64,000 bases of DNA, from the NCBI GenBank assembly GCA_018670825.1, contig JABHIW010000066.1, positions 46,611 to 110,610 on the forward strand, written 5' to 3'. Below, in pieces: positions 44,076 to 53,328 of the stretch (its first letter is position 1; each line of letters opens with the position of its first letter). The notes beneath the pieces are model-generated. The model did not search any database and was not told where the DNA came from. It saw only the letters and a program-made list of their open reading frames with translations. Source of the DNA: Candidatus Scalindua sp. (GTDB taxonomy: Bacteria; Planctomycetota; Brocadiia; Brocadiales; Scalinduaceae). The translations under genes were made by a program, and so were the position numbers.

Positions 44076-45079
44076 TGTTGTTTACCTCCGGGATATGAGC
44101 GTGCCGGAGGATTTCCAAATAATAAATAAGATGGATATCGCCTGGCATTCTCTGTTAAATCTCGTAGATTTCCTGTTATTGCTCTCACATTTTCTGTGGC
44201 TACTCCTACATTCTGTTCCTCACTGGAAACAAAATAATTAAACTGTCGTAGTGTTCGTTTAAGTTGGGCAAAGATTTCTGGCAGCTCTCCTAAAGCAGCA
44301 AGTGACTCAGTTAGAGGTTTCTCATTCTCTCCGGTAATCCGACGAACAGTAGCCATTGTTGTCGATGCATCTGTCAGGAACGGATCCAGACGTTTATTTG
44401 TTTCCCTTAATTCTGCAAGCAAATTCTCTGTTTGTTCAGTAAGATTAGCGACCTTTACATCGTTAAGTATTTTGTTTACGGAACTCACTATTGTTTCCAG
44501 ACCGTCTGTTACCCCCTTAACATTGATCTCCTCAAGCTTTTCCAGGATTTTTTCCACAGATTCAGTAAATTGTGTAATTGTGCTGGGTGCAGAGGGAATA
44601 TAGTATGAACTGGGTTCCCACAAAAGTTTCACGGGAGGATATTTTTCAGGATCAAGGAAATCCACCTCAAGATAAGCAGCCCCGGTTATCCCCTGCGAGG
44701 CCAGACGAATCCTCATCCCATTAGCAATTGCATTGCTTAAAAATGTTCTTTTCTCTTTCTCGGTCGACTCCATTTTTGGTGTAATGGACACTTTGATAAA
44801 TACGTATTGACCGTAACTAAGATATTCTTTTGAGGACAGATCAAATTTATATTTCTCGTTCACAAAAGCAATCTCCTCCACATTGCCCATCGGAACACCG
44901 CGCATTTTAACGGGGGCGCCAACATCCAGACCCTGCACGGAGCCTTCGATATAGGTTTCAAAAAAGATCTTTTTTTGGAAAAGAGTACCTACTCCTAAAA
45001 CTACGATGGCAATGATCGCGATTATCGTAGCACTAATGACGAATATGCCGATCTTAAAAAAATTAGCCTTTGCACTCAT
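44072..45079 (-). CDS. MlaD-like MCE-domain protein
   Basis: A 335-residue protein with one N-terminal membrane helix (about 10-30) and one MCE domain (about 38-150: YIEGSVQGLDVGAPVKMRGV, GAAYLEVDFLDPEKYPP). A long helical C-terminal region (about 170-335) follows, typical of MCE proteins that form hexameric rings or tubes carrying lipids across the periplasm. An AAGGGGGGG run serves as ribosome-binding site. It is third in the order mlaE-like, mlaF-like, mlaD-like, auxiliary lipoprotein. Confidence 0.88.
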   Translation of the reverse strand: MSAKANFFKIGIFVISATIIAIIAIVVLGVGTLFQKKIFFETYIEGSVQGLDVGAPVKMRGVPMGNVEEIAFVNEKYKFDLSSKEYLSYGQYVFIKVSITPKMESTEKEKRTFLSNAIANGMRIRLASQGITGAAYLEVDFLDPEKYPPVKLLWEPSSYYIPSAPSTITQFTESVEKILEKLEEINVKGVTDGLETIVSSVNKILNDVKVANLTEQTENLLAELRETNKRLDPFLTDASTTMATVRRITGENEKPLTESLAALGELPEIFAQLKRTLRQFNYFVSSEEQNVGVATENVRAITGNLRDLTENARRYPSYLLFGNPPARSYPGGKQQ

Positions 45080-45131
45080 AGGCAGTACCCCCCCTTAAAA
45101 CATTAAAGTCGTATCGAACTCAATTATGCTG

Positions 45132-45902
45132 TTAAGAAACATTTGAAGTAACCTCCCGCTTAAAGAACTGACGTACCCATTGGTTATCGCTTTTATCACG
45201 TAAATCCTGCGGCCTGCCATCTGCCACAATCTTCTTGACACGTTTATCAAGCATAATTACCCTGTCAGCTATGCTGTAAATACTGGGAAGTTCATGCGTC
45301 ACTATGACAAACGTAATTTTCAGATTATGGGCCAGGCTAATAATAAGCTGATCCAGTTCAGCAGACGTAATAGGATCCAACCCCGCTGATGGCTCGTCGA
45401 GAAAGAGGATCTGCGGATCAAGGACCATGGCTCTCGCAATAGCCGCACGCTTTTGCATTCCTCCGCTTAGCTCAGACGGCATGTGATTCTCAAAACCTTT
45501 CAGACCTACCAGCTTCAACTTCATCAAAACGATAAGATCCATGGCGGCGGAGTTCAAATTCGTAAACTCCTCCAGGGGAAGGCGAACGTTTTCAAATAGT
45601 GCCATTGACCCGAAAAGAGCACTGCTCTGATACATAACACCAATCTTCCTGAGGATACGAAGACGTTCATCTCCCTCAGCAGATACAATGTCCTGTCCGT
45701 CAATGAGGATCCTGCCCGCAGCGGGACTGTATAAACCAATCATTTGCTTCAACAGAGTACTCTTGCCGCAACCTGAACCGCCCAGGATAACGAAAACTTC
45801 CCCCTTCCGTACCTCAAAAGAGATATTATCGATAACAACGGTATCCTCATACGCAACCGTTAAACTTTCGACATGAATAATTGTTTCCGATTCAGTATTC
45901 AT
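45132..45902 (-). CDS. MlaF-like ABC ATPase
   Basis: A 256-residue ATP-binding subunit: Walker A LGGSGCGKSTLLKQM, Q-loop region, signature LSGGMQKRAAIARA, Walker B ILFLDEPSAGLDP and the switch His in VTHELPSI. All catalytic residues are intact. The order and length match the ATPase of the Mla/Ttg2/MCE phospholipid transporter. The mlaE-like gene ends only four bases upstream, so they are co-translated. Confidence 0.9.
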   Translation of the reverse strand: MNTESETIIHVESLTVAYEDTVVIDNISFEVRKGEVFVILGGSGCGKSTLLKQMIGLYSPAAGRILIDGQDIVSAEGDERLRILRKIGVMYQSSALFGSMALFENVRLPLEEFTNLNSAAMDLIVLMKLKLVGLKGFENHMPSELSGGMQKRAAIARAMVLDPQILFLDEPSAGLDPITSAELDQLIISLAHNLKITFVIVTHELPSIYSIADRVIMLDKRVKKIVADGRPQDLRDKSDNQWVRQFFKREVTSNVS

Positions 45903-45906
45903 ACAC

Positions 45907-47037
45907 CTAGATCCCTAAATAGAAATAAACGACTGAAAACAGACCATCCGTGAGAATAATCATAATTATGCCGCTTACGACCGCTTTCGTAGTCGAATCA
46001 CCAACCGCACTGGCGCCAGTCCTTGTCCGTAATCCATGTGAACATCCAATTCCAGCCACTATTAAACCAAAAGCAAGAGATTTGAGAAGACCTCCTAAAA
46101 GATCAACGTAGTCCGCCGATTGTATAATCCGATCGATATACGTGTTAAGCGGATAGCCCATAGAGAGCAAGACAACTGATCCTCCCAATATGCCGAAAAG
46201 GTTGGCGAAGATAGTAATAAGCGGCATCATGAAGAGCGTTGCTATCACTCTGGTCAGCACAAGAAACCTGACAGGGTCCAGCCCCATAGTTGTCAGGGCA
46301 TCCACCTCCTCATTCACCTTCATGGTACCCAGCTCGGCAGCAAAAGCAGAACTTGTACGTCCGGCCATAACAATGGCAGTCATAAGAGGGCCCAGTTCTC
46401 TCAGTGTCGATAGCGCTATCAGATCAGCAACGAAGATCTCCGCCCCGAATTGTTTCATAGGTATAGCCGCCTGAAAAGCCATGATCAAACCTATCAGAAA
46501 ACTGATAAGAGCAACAATGGGAAAGGCATTAACACCGGCAGTTTCAGCTATAAGAAATGCATCCTTCCATCGAACCACTGTGGGATTTCTGGCTGCAAGG
46601 TAAAGAGCAGCTACAAGCTCACCCAGAAAGGCGACTTGCGAACGGATATTGTCCCAGACAGAGAATGTTGCTCGACCAACTTCCTCAGTCAGATTGGTTT
46701 TCCTGGATTTTTCCGGACGTGACTCTTCAAACTCAAGCGGGTCAAAAAAATCCAGGAGTTTCTGGTATTCATCACGAAGACCAGAAATCTCTAATTTGCT
46801 ACCCGTCTTTTTCTGGCGTCGTTGAATTTCGACCAATAAACCGATTCCGGTACCATCACAATAATCTATCTCAGAAGTATCTACAACGACCCTTTTTGAT
46901 GATGCCCGTTCAAGAGCATCAATTACTCCCTGCCAGATATTACCAGTGGATGTTGAATCAAGACGGCCACTTATTGTAATAGTAAGTACTCCATCTTTGC
47001 TCACTTCAGTATTTAATGTTACCCTGCTCTCTATCAT
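45907..47037 (-). CDS. MlaE-like permease with fused N-terminal STAS (MlaB-like) domain
   Basis: A 376-residue fusion. Residues 1-105 form a STAS domain (SGRLDSTSTGNIW, VVVDTSEIDYCDGTGIGLLV), the role played by the separate MlaB protein in E. coli. Residues 125-376 are the MlaE permease with about five helices, including FPIVALISFLIGLIMAFQA, RELGPLMTAIVMAGRTSSAF and ELGTMKVNEEVDALTTMGLD. It is the first gene of the operon. Its ATG directly follows the TAA of a remnant ORF (47038-47183); only a weak A-rich ribosome-binding region is seen. Confidence 0.88.
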   Translation of the reverse strand: MIESRVTLNTEVSKDGVLTITISGRLDSTSTGNIWQGVIDALERASSKRVVVDTSEIDYCDGTGIGLLVEIQRRQKKTGSKLEISGLRDEYQKLLDFFDPLEFEESRPEKSRKTNLTEEVGRATFSVWDNIRSQVAFLGELVAALYLAARNPTVVRWKDAFLIAETAGVNAFPIVALISFLIGLIMAFQAAIPMKQFGAEIFVADLIALSTLRELGPLMTAIVMAGRTSSAFAAELGTMKVNEEVDALTTMGLDPVRFLVLTRVIATLFMMPLITIFANLFGILGGSVVLLSMGYPLNTYIDRIIQSADYVDLLGGLLKSLAFGLIVAGIGCSHGLRTRTGASAVGDSTTKAVVSGIIMIILTDGLFSVVYFYLGI

Positions 47038-47183
47038 TTATTTCTTTTTCAATTTACAAATGATTATTGCGGGTTTTGTAATATTGCTTGCTGTTCTTTC
47101 AAGATTATCCAACCTGGAATTTCCGGGTTGTGCCCCTGCAGAACTCAAAATACAAATGTATACCAGTAAAAAGAAAATGATTA
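47038..47183 (-). pseudogene. Copy of the 5' end of the 29621 gene, upstream of the mlaE-like gene
   Basis: On the minus strand this encodes IIFFLLVYICILSSAGAQPG then NSRLDNLERTAS and a stop at 47038-47040. The 29621 protein begins, after 12 residues, with IIFFLLVYICTFNSANAQPG then NLIMEKLESRL. The DNA match is nearly perfect over about 60 bases and weaker beyond. No start codon is retained, so it is a gene fragment; its stop touches the mlaE-like ATG. Confidence 0.7.
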
Positions 47184-47358
47184 ACCGGCAATAGCTCTCT
47201 AAGCATTCCAGCCTTCGTAATGAATTTTCATAAATTAGACTAAAGGGTATCTTATAATGATTTCCAACGTAAAATCAAATGAATTCTAATCGTGTTAAAT
47301 AGCAAGTGTTCTCGATAAAAATGGCTTGTATTTGTGGTAAACAGGTTATATTATAACA

Positions 47359-47607
47359 ATGGCTATGATTAAGAAGAAAAAATATTTAGAGATGCTTGAT
47401 GACCTTCTGGCAACAGAGGATGAGGTGACTGAACATTTCTATAAATACACTACTGACTCACTTAAATATTACAAATGGTTGAGTGAAGACAAAAGAGAAC
47501 AGATAAGTGAAATAACTACGAAATTGAGGAATGATTGTCAAAGACACAAAAACATGGTAGAAAAATTAATAAAACATGTAGAAGAGAGTAAAGAGAATGT
47601 ATTCTAA
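47359..47607 (+). CDS. Small helical protein, ferritin-like partner
   Basis: An 82-residue, highly charged, all-helical protein (EVTEHFYKYTTDSLKYYKWL, KLRNDCQRHKNMVEKLIKHV). His/Glu spacing in the second helix (ECQRHKNM-like word) suggests half of a ferritin-like bundle, but this is weak. Its end overlaps the start of the next ORF by 11 bases in another frame, suggesting translational coupling. No clear ribosome-binding site before the ATG. Confidence 0.5.
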   Translation: MAMIKKKKYLEMLDDLLATEDEVTEHFYKYTTDSLKYYKWLSEDKREQISEITTKLRNDCQRHKNMVEKLIKHVEESKENVF

Positions 47608-47794
47608 AGAGGAACTTTCTAAAATCTTCCAAAGGATTTTGAAATTTGAGCAGGAAGCGCAGTCAGCATACGATGATTGCGTAAGTAAAGTTGACGACGA
47701 AAATAGTATCAAAATTCTGCAATCAATCAGTAATGAAGAAAAAGGCCATATTGAACTGGCAAAAAAACTTTTTAAAATAATTGAGGAAGAGTGA
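47597..47794 (+). CDS. Small ferritin-like/rubrerythrin-type helical protein
   Basis: A 65-residue protein with two helices: ILKFEQEAQSAYDDCVSKV and then SISNEEKGHIELAKKLFKII. The E...E pattern and the EExxH-like word (NEEKGHIELA) are the signature of rubrerythrin-type diiron helices. At this length it is half of a four-helix bundle and would need to dimerise or pair with the upstream 82-residue product. An AGAG/GAAAG-rich stretch in the upstream gene could serve as ribosome-binding site. Confidence 0.55.
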   Translation: MYSKEELSKIFQRILKFEQEAQSAYDDCVSKVDDENSIKILQSISNEEKGHIELAKKLFKIIEEE

Positions 47795-47827
47795 CTACTC
47801 GTTTAATAACCGATCAAGTAAATGTTG

Positions 47828-49915
47828 CTACCTATTGAATATACGGACCCCCTTCCAATTATTATCTGGAGGTGTTTTTATAAACCCTACACAAGCTTCT
47901 TTCAGGCGTATTACTGACATCTCTTCTTGATAAGGAGGTTCAAGCGTGTCCAAACAATTTATAGCTCCGGAAAAGTCTCTCTTACGATAGAGGCTGAAGG
48001 CCTCTTCATATAGCTCCTTGTAAAGCCTGATATCTTCCGAAACTTGGTCAAACGGCCCAAGCAACTCGAATATTTCTTCTACCTGGACCTTACCCTTTAC
48101 AGCACCACGATCTACATGGCGATACATAAAGGCATTTTTTGTTTGTGAGACTACAGACGAAGTTACAAGAATTTTGGTACCATAATATTTATTCAACCCC
48201 TCCATTCTGCTCGCCAGATTGACTTTGTCACCAAGTACCGTGTAGTTTAGCCTGGAACTTGCTCCAACGTTACCTACGACAGCTTCTCCACTGGCAATAC
48301 CAAAGCGTGTTATAAATTCCTGTTTTCCGGAATCTTTCCATTTTTTGTTCAGTTCATTGAGTTTTTGTATGCAGCTCCATGCCGCCCTTACCGCAGACAT
48401 CGCATGTTTTGGATTGTCGATCGGAGCGCCCCAGAATGCCATAATTGCATCTCCAATGAACTTGTCCACAGTAGTATTCTCGATTCTTAACTCTTCAAGC
48501 ATGATGTTGAAATATTCTTCTAAATGCAATGCCAACTCCATAGGTGGCATATTTTCAGATATCGATGTAAAGCCCTCTATGTCAGTAAACAGTATGGTAA
48601 CGTCTGCTGATTTCCCTCCTATTTTAGCAGCTTCTCCACGATTCAGGAGCTGACGGACAATTTCTATCGGAACGTACCTGGAAAATGCGTCAAGTGCATT
48701 ACGCATCCGCTCGTTGGTTTCTGCCAGATGAAGTATTTCAAGAATAGTAGTCTTAGGATGCTCCTGTGGTTTTACATCGAGGTTGCGTAAAGCCTTTACT
48801 TGTTGGACAAGTCCATCAATCGGTCCTGTATATTTTCTGGAAATGACAAGCGCCATGATTGCTGCAATTATGCAGGAGAAAGCAGTTATTGCCAGAACAA
48901 GCAAAAATTGAAGAGTAACGTTTCCCAGTACATCTGATGCTGGAATCAGTGTGCAGACCCAGGAGGGATTCTCTTCCCTGTTTTTAAGTTGTGAGAACAT
49001 ACACCACCAGGTACTCCCACCTGCAGAAACTTTAAATTTTTCACCATCCGGCCTGCCAGCATTTTGCCAGGAATCAACAGCATAGGTAATCTCTTCTATC
49101 TCCAGTTCCTTAATATCCCTGAGAAGGTATTTCTCGATGCCATCTGCAATTACAAATTTTGGATCTGCAGGCAAGCCTGTTACTTTTCCGTTATCCAGCA
49201 TGACGAATATCTTGCCATTTGGACTGGGTCTGAATGTAACACTGAACGCAGTAAGATCCTTACTTTTCATGTCAAAGGCGAGTACAAAGGATTGTTTATT
49301 CAGTACGAAAATCTGGATAGAAACGGTAATACCAGGTTCTTTTGTCGTCCGGAAAATATATGGTTGCGTCCAGGCTGGAGCAGTTATATCTTTAGAATTT
49401 ATTGCGTTCTTGTACCATGGCCTAACACGGGGATCATATCCAATATCCTGCATATTCTCTTCCAGAAGCTGCAGGTTTTGACTGAACTTCAACCATTTAG
49501 TTTTTTTTGAACCCCACTTTCCAGGGTTCACAATACGATTTTGCCAGATATCTTCATTCTTCAGGAACAGGTAGCCGTTACCTTCCTCATCACCCGTGTT
49601 GATTGAATTGAGATATGGTATCTGCTCCATGATTGGCAGAAAATAACGGTTAAGATTTTCCGTATCATTTACATCAAGCAGACCGGTTTCAAATGATCTT
49701 TTCGTTTGATGTAATGCATTCAGTATGGGTGTGGTAATAGAACTTATTTCTGACCGGGTCCGAACGGTAGCATTATTAAAGTATGAAACAGATATTTGAT
49801 TTGCAAGTTTATAACCTCTAAAGACAGTAGCGGTAAGGAGCAGAGCTGACAGGATCAGAATAAGCAGAAGAAAACTATAAAGCAGACTCCTGCGCATAGT
49901 GATGTTTTTTTTCAT
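47828..49915 (-). CDS. Membrane adenylate/guanylate cyclase: Cache-HAMP-cyclase
   Basis: A 695-residue protein. TM1 (about 10-32), a periplasmic double-Cache domain (about 40-330, with FLKNEDIW, DPRVRPWYKNAINSKDITAP, the Cache signature), TM2 (about 335-358) and a HAMP-like linker (about 360-410). The class III cyclase domain (about 435-615) has both metal Asp residues (LFTDIEGFT, KFIGDAIMAFWG) and the Asn/Arg pair in DKVNLASRMEG. The C-terminal 70 residues resemble a short tetratricopeptide-like tail (YKELYEEAFSLYRKRDFSGA). It should make cAMP in response to a small periplasmic ligand. Confidence 0.88.
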   Translation of the reverse strand: MKKNITMRRSLLYSFLLLILILSALLLTATVFRGYKLANQISVSYFNNATVRTRSEISSITTPILNALHQTKRSFETGLLDVNDTENLNRYFLPIMEQIPYLNSINTGDEEGNGYLFLKNEDIWQNRIVNPGKWGSKKTKWLKFSQNLQLLEENMQDIGYDPRVRPWYKNAINSKDITAPAWTQPYIFRTTKEPGITVSIQIFVLNKQSFVLAFDMKSKDLTAFSVTFRPSPNGKIFVMLDNGKVTGLPADPKFVIADGIEKYLLRDIKELEIEEITYAVDSWQNAGRPDGEKFKVSAGGSTWWCMFSQLKNREENPSWVCTLIPASDVLGNVTLQFLLVLAITAFSCIIAAIMALVISRKYTGPIDGLVQQVKALRNLDVKPQEHPKTTILEILHLAETNERMRNALDAFSRYVPIEIVRQLLNRGEAAKIGGKSADVTILFTDIEGFTSISENMPPMELALHLEEYFNIMLEELRIENTTVDKFIGDAIMAFWGAPIDNPKHAMSAVRAAWSCIQKLNELNKKWKDSGKQEFITRFGIASGEAVVGNVGASSRLNYTVLGDKVNLASRMEGLNKYYGTKILVTSSVVSQTKNAFMYRHVDRGAVKGKVQVEEIFELLGPFDQVSEDIRLYKELYEEAFSLYRKRDFSGAINCLDTLEPPYQEEMSVIRLKEACVGFIKTPPDNNWKGVRIFNR

Positions 49916-49965
49916 TGTTGACTTTCCGGCATCTCTATAATATCTGCAATGACCAAGGAAACGGA

Positions 49966-52900
49966 TTATTTAATTGGATCAGGAAGAGTTTTCTGTACCG
50001 CCATGCGAACTGGTTTTATCTTAAAGTTCTCGACAAATATTGCATAAAGTGACGGCACGACAATCAATGTTAAAATGGTTGCTACCATTAAACCAAAAAT
50101 CATGAGCCACGCCATGCCTTCCCACAGAGGACCTCCGGCGAGGGCGAGAGGCAGCAGACCTCCAATTGTAGTAAGAGTAGTCATTGCGATAGGAAGCAAA
50201 CGCACCTGGCCTGCCTGTACAAGGCATTCTCGGAATTCCTGTATACTCATTCCCATAATGGGGCCTGAACCGTCGCAATCTTCTATCTTTTCTTTGATAA
50301 GTATATCCGCAAATTCGATGAAAATAATTGCAGTGTTTACGACAATTCCAAAGAGGGCGAGAAGACCAAGCTGCGGCATAAATCCCAGTGCATTGCCAGT
50401 AACATATAAACCAAGGAAAGAACCTATGAGTGCCAGTGGTAGTGTCGTGAGTATGATAACGGGTTTTGCAAACCCATTGTATTGGATAATTAACAGAAGG
50501 ACTATCATCAGGAGCGATATCCCCAGTGAGAGGCTCAACTCACTTTTGGCCTGTTTAGACTCGAAAAGTTCACCACCTGCTTCCCACCAGTAACCTGGTG
50601 GGAGATTAGTTTTCCATTGTTCAAACTCGTCACTCTCTAACAAACCCATTACTATATCATTCGCCCGATAGCCCGGTTCAACCCGTGCCCGCACCTCGAT
50701 TACGCGCTGTAGAAAACGGCGGTCAATCCTTGCGGGTTTCCAACGTGGCTGAATCTCTGCAATTGAGTCGAGTGGTACCTTACCGTATTTACCCTCCACA
50801 TAGGCAGAACGAAGTTCGTTAATGGACCCTCTCTGCTTATGCGGAAGACGGAGGTAAACGGGGACAAGATGATCACCCTCTCTGAAGGTAGTGATATAAT
50901 GGCCTGAGAAATAGGCATTTAGTGTCTGGGCAAGTCCAAGATTGGTTACACCTGCAAGGTTCGCTTTATCCTCATCTACGTCAATGTGCAGCAGGTAAGC
51001 CGATGAACCCCAGGTATCATAGTTGTCCCATGTCCCCGGCTGCTTACGAAGCAGTACATTAAGTCTATCCGCCTGTTCACGCATGACGGTAAGATCTGCA
51101 AATCCTATCCCCAATCTAGGCCCGAATATCCTGATTCCAATAGGTGCGTCTACTGAAGGTCCCATGACCAATTCACGGGGAATGATACGGGCGCCCGTCA
51201 CGGGTCCAATGCCTAGATTTGGGTACCCTTCCCTGGAAACGCGCCGAACTTCTTTTACATAGTCGGAAGTAACGAGACCACTGGTTGTCTTAACTATGAT
51301 CTCAGCATAATTGGGCCTGGCTGATTCCGGGTTCCTTCCCAGATACCAGCGATCGCATCCCTTACCAACGACTGATGTCATACAGGACAGACGCTGACCG
51401 GAATTACCCTCTTTGTCTGTATAAGAACTGAGCTTTCGGATTATCTCTTCCACCTTTTTTGTTACGTCATCTGTCTGCTGAATGTTGGACCCTTCCGGCA
51501 ACCATACCTCCACGGCAAACTGGTCTCTCATATCCTGAGGGAAGAACTCTGACCCAACCGGTAGCATCATTACGATGAATAACAGACCGAATGAAACAGC
51601 GAGAACAACGAACCTTGCCTTGATGCAGATACGTGCAATGTTCGGGTATAAATCGGAAAACCAGCTCTTTTTCTTATCATTAACATGTTCATTTGCAACT
51701 TTGTTATGGCCTTTACCTATTTTCCGTTTAAGCCACTGAGCGAGTTGAATAACAGGTGACATGGACTGGTTGGGATCTTTGGGAGGCCTGATAAACCAGT
51801 AGGCGAGCAAGACACAGAATGTCATTGCCAGTATATAGCTGAAGGCAAGGGTAACCGTAAGAGTTACAGGAAGACTGTAGATGTACTCATATGTTGAGCC
51901 TTGAAGACCGATGAGCATGGGATAAAATGCGGCAATGGTGGTACCGGTGGCGATAAGAATGGGAAATGAGAGCTGATTAGCACCCTTTAGCGCCGCATCG
52001 AAATTTGACATTCCTTCACTCTGTAGTCGTCTGGTCTGGTCACAGATCTGCACTGCGTTATCCACTAACATACCCAAGGCAATGATCATTGCGGCAAGTG
52101 ATATCTGTTCCATCTGCACACCAAAAACGGTGATTATGGCAAGTGATCCGATTATGACGAGAGGAATATTTGCACCCATCACTACAGCTGATCGTAATCC
52201 TACCATCAGATAGACTACTAATACGACAATAACAACTGCACCGACTACATTTGCGATGAAATCACTGATCTTGCGTGTGACAGTTTCCGACTGGTCTGTA
52301 ACATAGGAGACAGCAATGTCCGGAGGAAGGACCTTTTGTTCAATCGATAACTTATGTACTACCTTTTTGGCTTCAGCGCAGACGTCAACAATGTTTGCAC
52401 CTTTCTTCATGGCGAAGGCAACAATGATGCAGGTCTCTGATGTATGAGGATCTCCATAACGGGTAATCACTTGTGGAGGATCTTGATAGGCGCGAACCAC
52501 TTTCAGATCCAGGTCATCAAGGTATACGGGGGCACGGGCTTCCTCTTCACCGATAGTACCAACTATGATGGAGTTTAACTCTCTCGTAGCGTCTATATCA
52601 CCGCTGGGTTTGACCGTAAACCTTCCAACATCGGTATCAATTGTTCCACCCGGCGCAACTACATTACGTCGCGAAACAAGTTCCTCAAGCTGACTGGTAG
52701 TCAGGGACAGTTGGGTCCATGTGCCAAGATCAGTTTCTATGTAGAGTGCCTCTTCCTGTACTCCCGTGCGCACGACCTTGGCAACACCGGTAAGGAGTTT
52801 AACCTCGTCTTTCAACCTCTCTGAAAAAATGTCAAGTTCACGATGCGTGTAACGGTTTTCAGATTTGATTATACCTTCCCCTGGCAGTGGTACCTGGTAA

Positions 52901-53328
52901 AGAGCCATGATCATGATATTTACATCTCCGAAATCATCTATGACTACTGGCTTGATGTCCGGTTCAGGCATGGGAACACGCTTGACTCGTGAACGCACTT
53001 TATCCCACATTTGCTCCACTGCTGCACCAGGGGTAGGCCTGTCCAGTTCTACGTATACTGCAGACCTTCCCATGGAAGTTTCTGAGCGTACCCATCGGAT
53101 ACCATCAAGTGTGTTAACCTCTTCCTCAATAGGTGCGGTAATCAATTCTTCTATTTTTTCAGCGGAAGTACCCGGCCAGTTTGTCAGGACCTGACAGGTA
53201 CGTACCGTATACTCAGGATCTTCACGCCTCGGCATGGTGAGGTAGCTCAATGTGCCCCACAACATCAGCAAGGCTACGAGAGCGATTATGATGGCTTTAT
53301 ACTTTAGTGAGAATGCTGATAGACTCAT
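49966..53328 (-). CDS. RND efflux permease (AcrB-like)
   Basis: A 1120-residue inner-membrane pump subunit with the duplicated RND layout: TM1 near 10-30, a large periplasmic loop starting TVRTCQVLTNWPGTSAEKIEELI, helices 2-6 (about 360-510, with GMLVDNAVQICDQ in TM4), a second periplasmic loop and helices 8-12 at the end. It uses the proton gradient to export small molecules. Its ATG overlaps the stop of the adaptor gene by four bases. It lacks the His/Met metal-binding sets expected of CusA, so the HAE1-like (drug or organic) class is more likely than heavy-metal export; the substrate is unknown. Confidence 0.9.
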   Translation of the reverse strand: MSLSAFSLKYKAIIIALVALLMLWGTLSYLTMPRREDPEYTVRTCQVLTNWPGTSAEKIEELITAPIEEEVNTLDGIRWVRSETSMGRSAVYVELDRPTPGAAVEQMWDKVRSRVKRVPMPEPDIKPVVIDDFGDVNIMIMALYQVPLPGEGIIKSENRYTHRELDIFSERLKDEVKLLTGVAKVVRTGVQEEALYIETDLGTWTQLSLTTSQLEELVSRRNVVAPGGTIDTDVGRFTVKPSGDIDATRELNSIIVGTIGEEEARAPVYLDDLDLKVVRAYQDPPQVITRYGDPHTSETCIIVAFAMKKGANIVDVCAEAKKVVHKLSIEQKVLPPDIAVSYVTDQSETVTRKISDFIANVVGAVVIVVLVVYLMVGLRSAVVMGANIPLVIIGSLAIITVFGVQMEQISLAAMIIALGMLVDNAVQICDQTRRLQSEGMSNFDAALKGANQLSFPILIATGTTIAAFYPMLIGLQGSTYEYIYSLPVTLTVTLAFSYILAMTFCVLLAYWFIRPPKDPNQSMSPVIQLAQWLKRKIGKGHNKVANEHVNDKKKSWFSDLYPNIARICIKARFVVLAVSFGLLFIVMMLPVGSEFFPQDMRDQFAVEVWLPEGSNIQQTDDVTKKVEEIIRKLSSYTDKEGNSGQRLSCMTSVVGKGCDRWYLGRNPESARPNYAEIIVKTTSGLVTSDYVKEVRRVSREGYPNLGIGPVTGARIIPRELVMGPSVDAPIGIRIFGPRLGIGFADLTVMREQADRLNVLLRKQPGTWDNYDTWGSSAYLLHIDVDEDKANLAGVTNLGLAQTLNAYFSGHYITTFREGDHLVPVYLRLPHKQRGSINELRSAYVEGKYGKVPLDSIAEIQPRWKPARIDRRFLQRVIEVRARVEPGYRANDIVMGLLESDEFEQWKTNLPPGYWWEAGGELFESKQAKSELSLSLGISLLMIVLLLIIQYNGFAKPVIILTTLPLALIGSFLGLYVTGNALGFMPQLGLLALFGIVVNTAIIFIEFADILIKEKIEDCDGSGPIMGMSIQEFRECLVQAGQVRLLPIAMTTLTTIGGLLPLALAGGPLWEGMAWLMIFGLMVATILTLIVVPSLYAIFVENFKIKPVRMAVQKTLPDPIK

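Noticed and set aside
50075-50593. Plus-strand frame opposite the RND permease
   Set aside because: Antisense shadow; the minus strand carries an unmistakable RND pump.
49966-53328. Heavy-metal (CusA-type) assignment of the RND pump
   Set aside because: No obvious Met/His metal-relay set was seen, and the adaptor lacks a metal-binding extension. A general HAE1-like call is safer.
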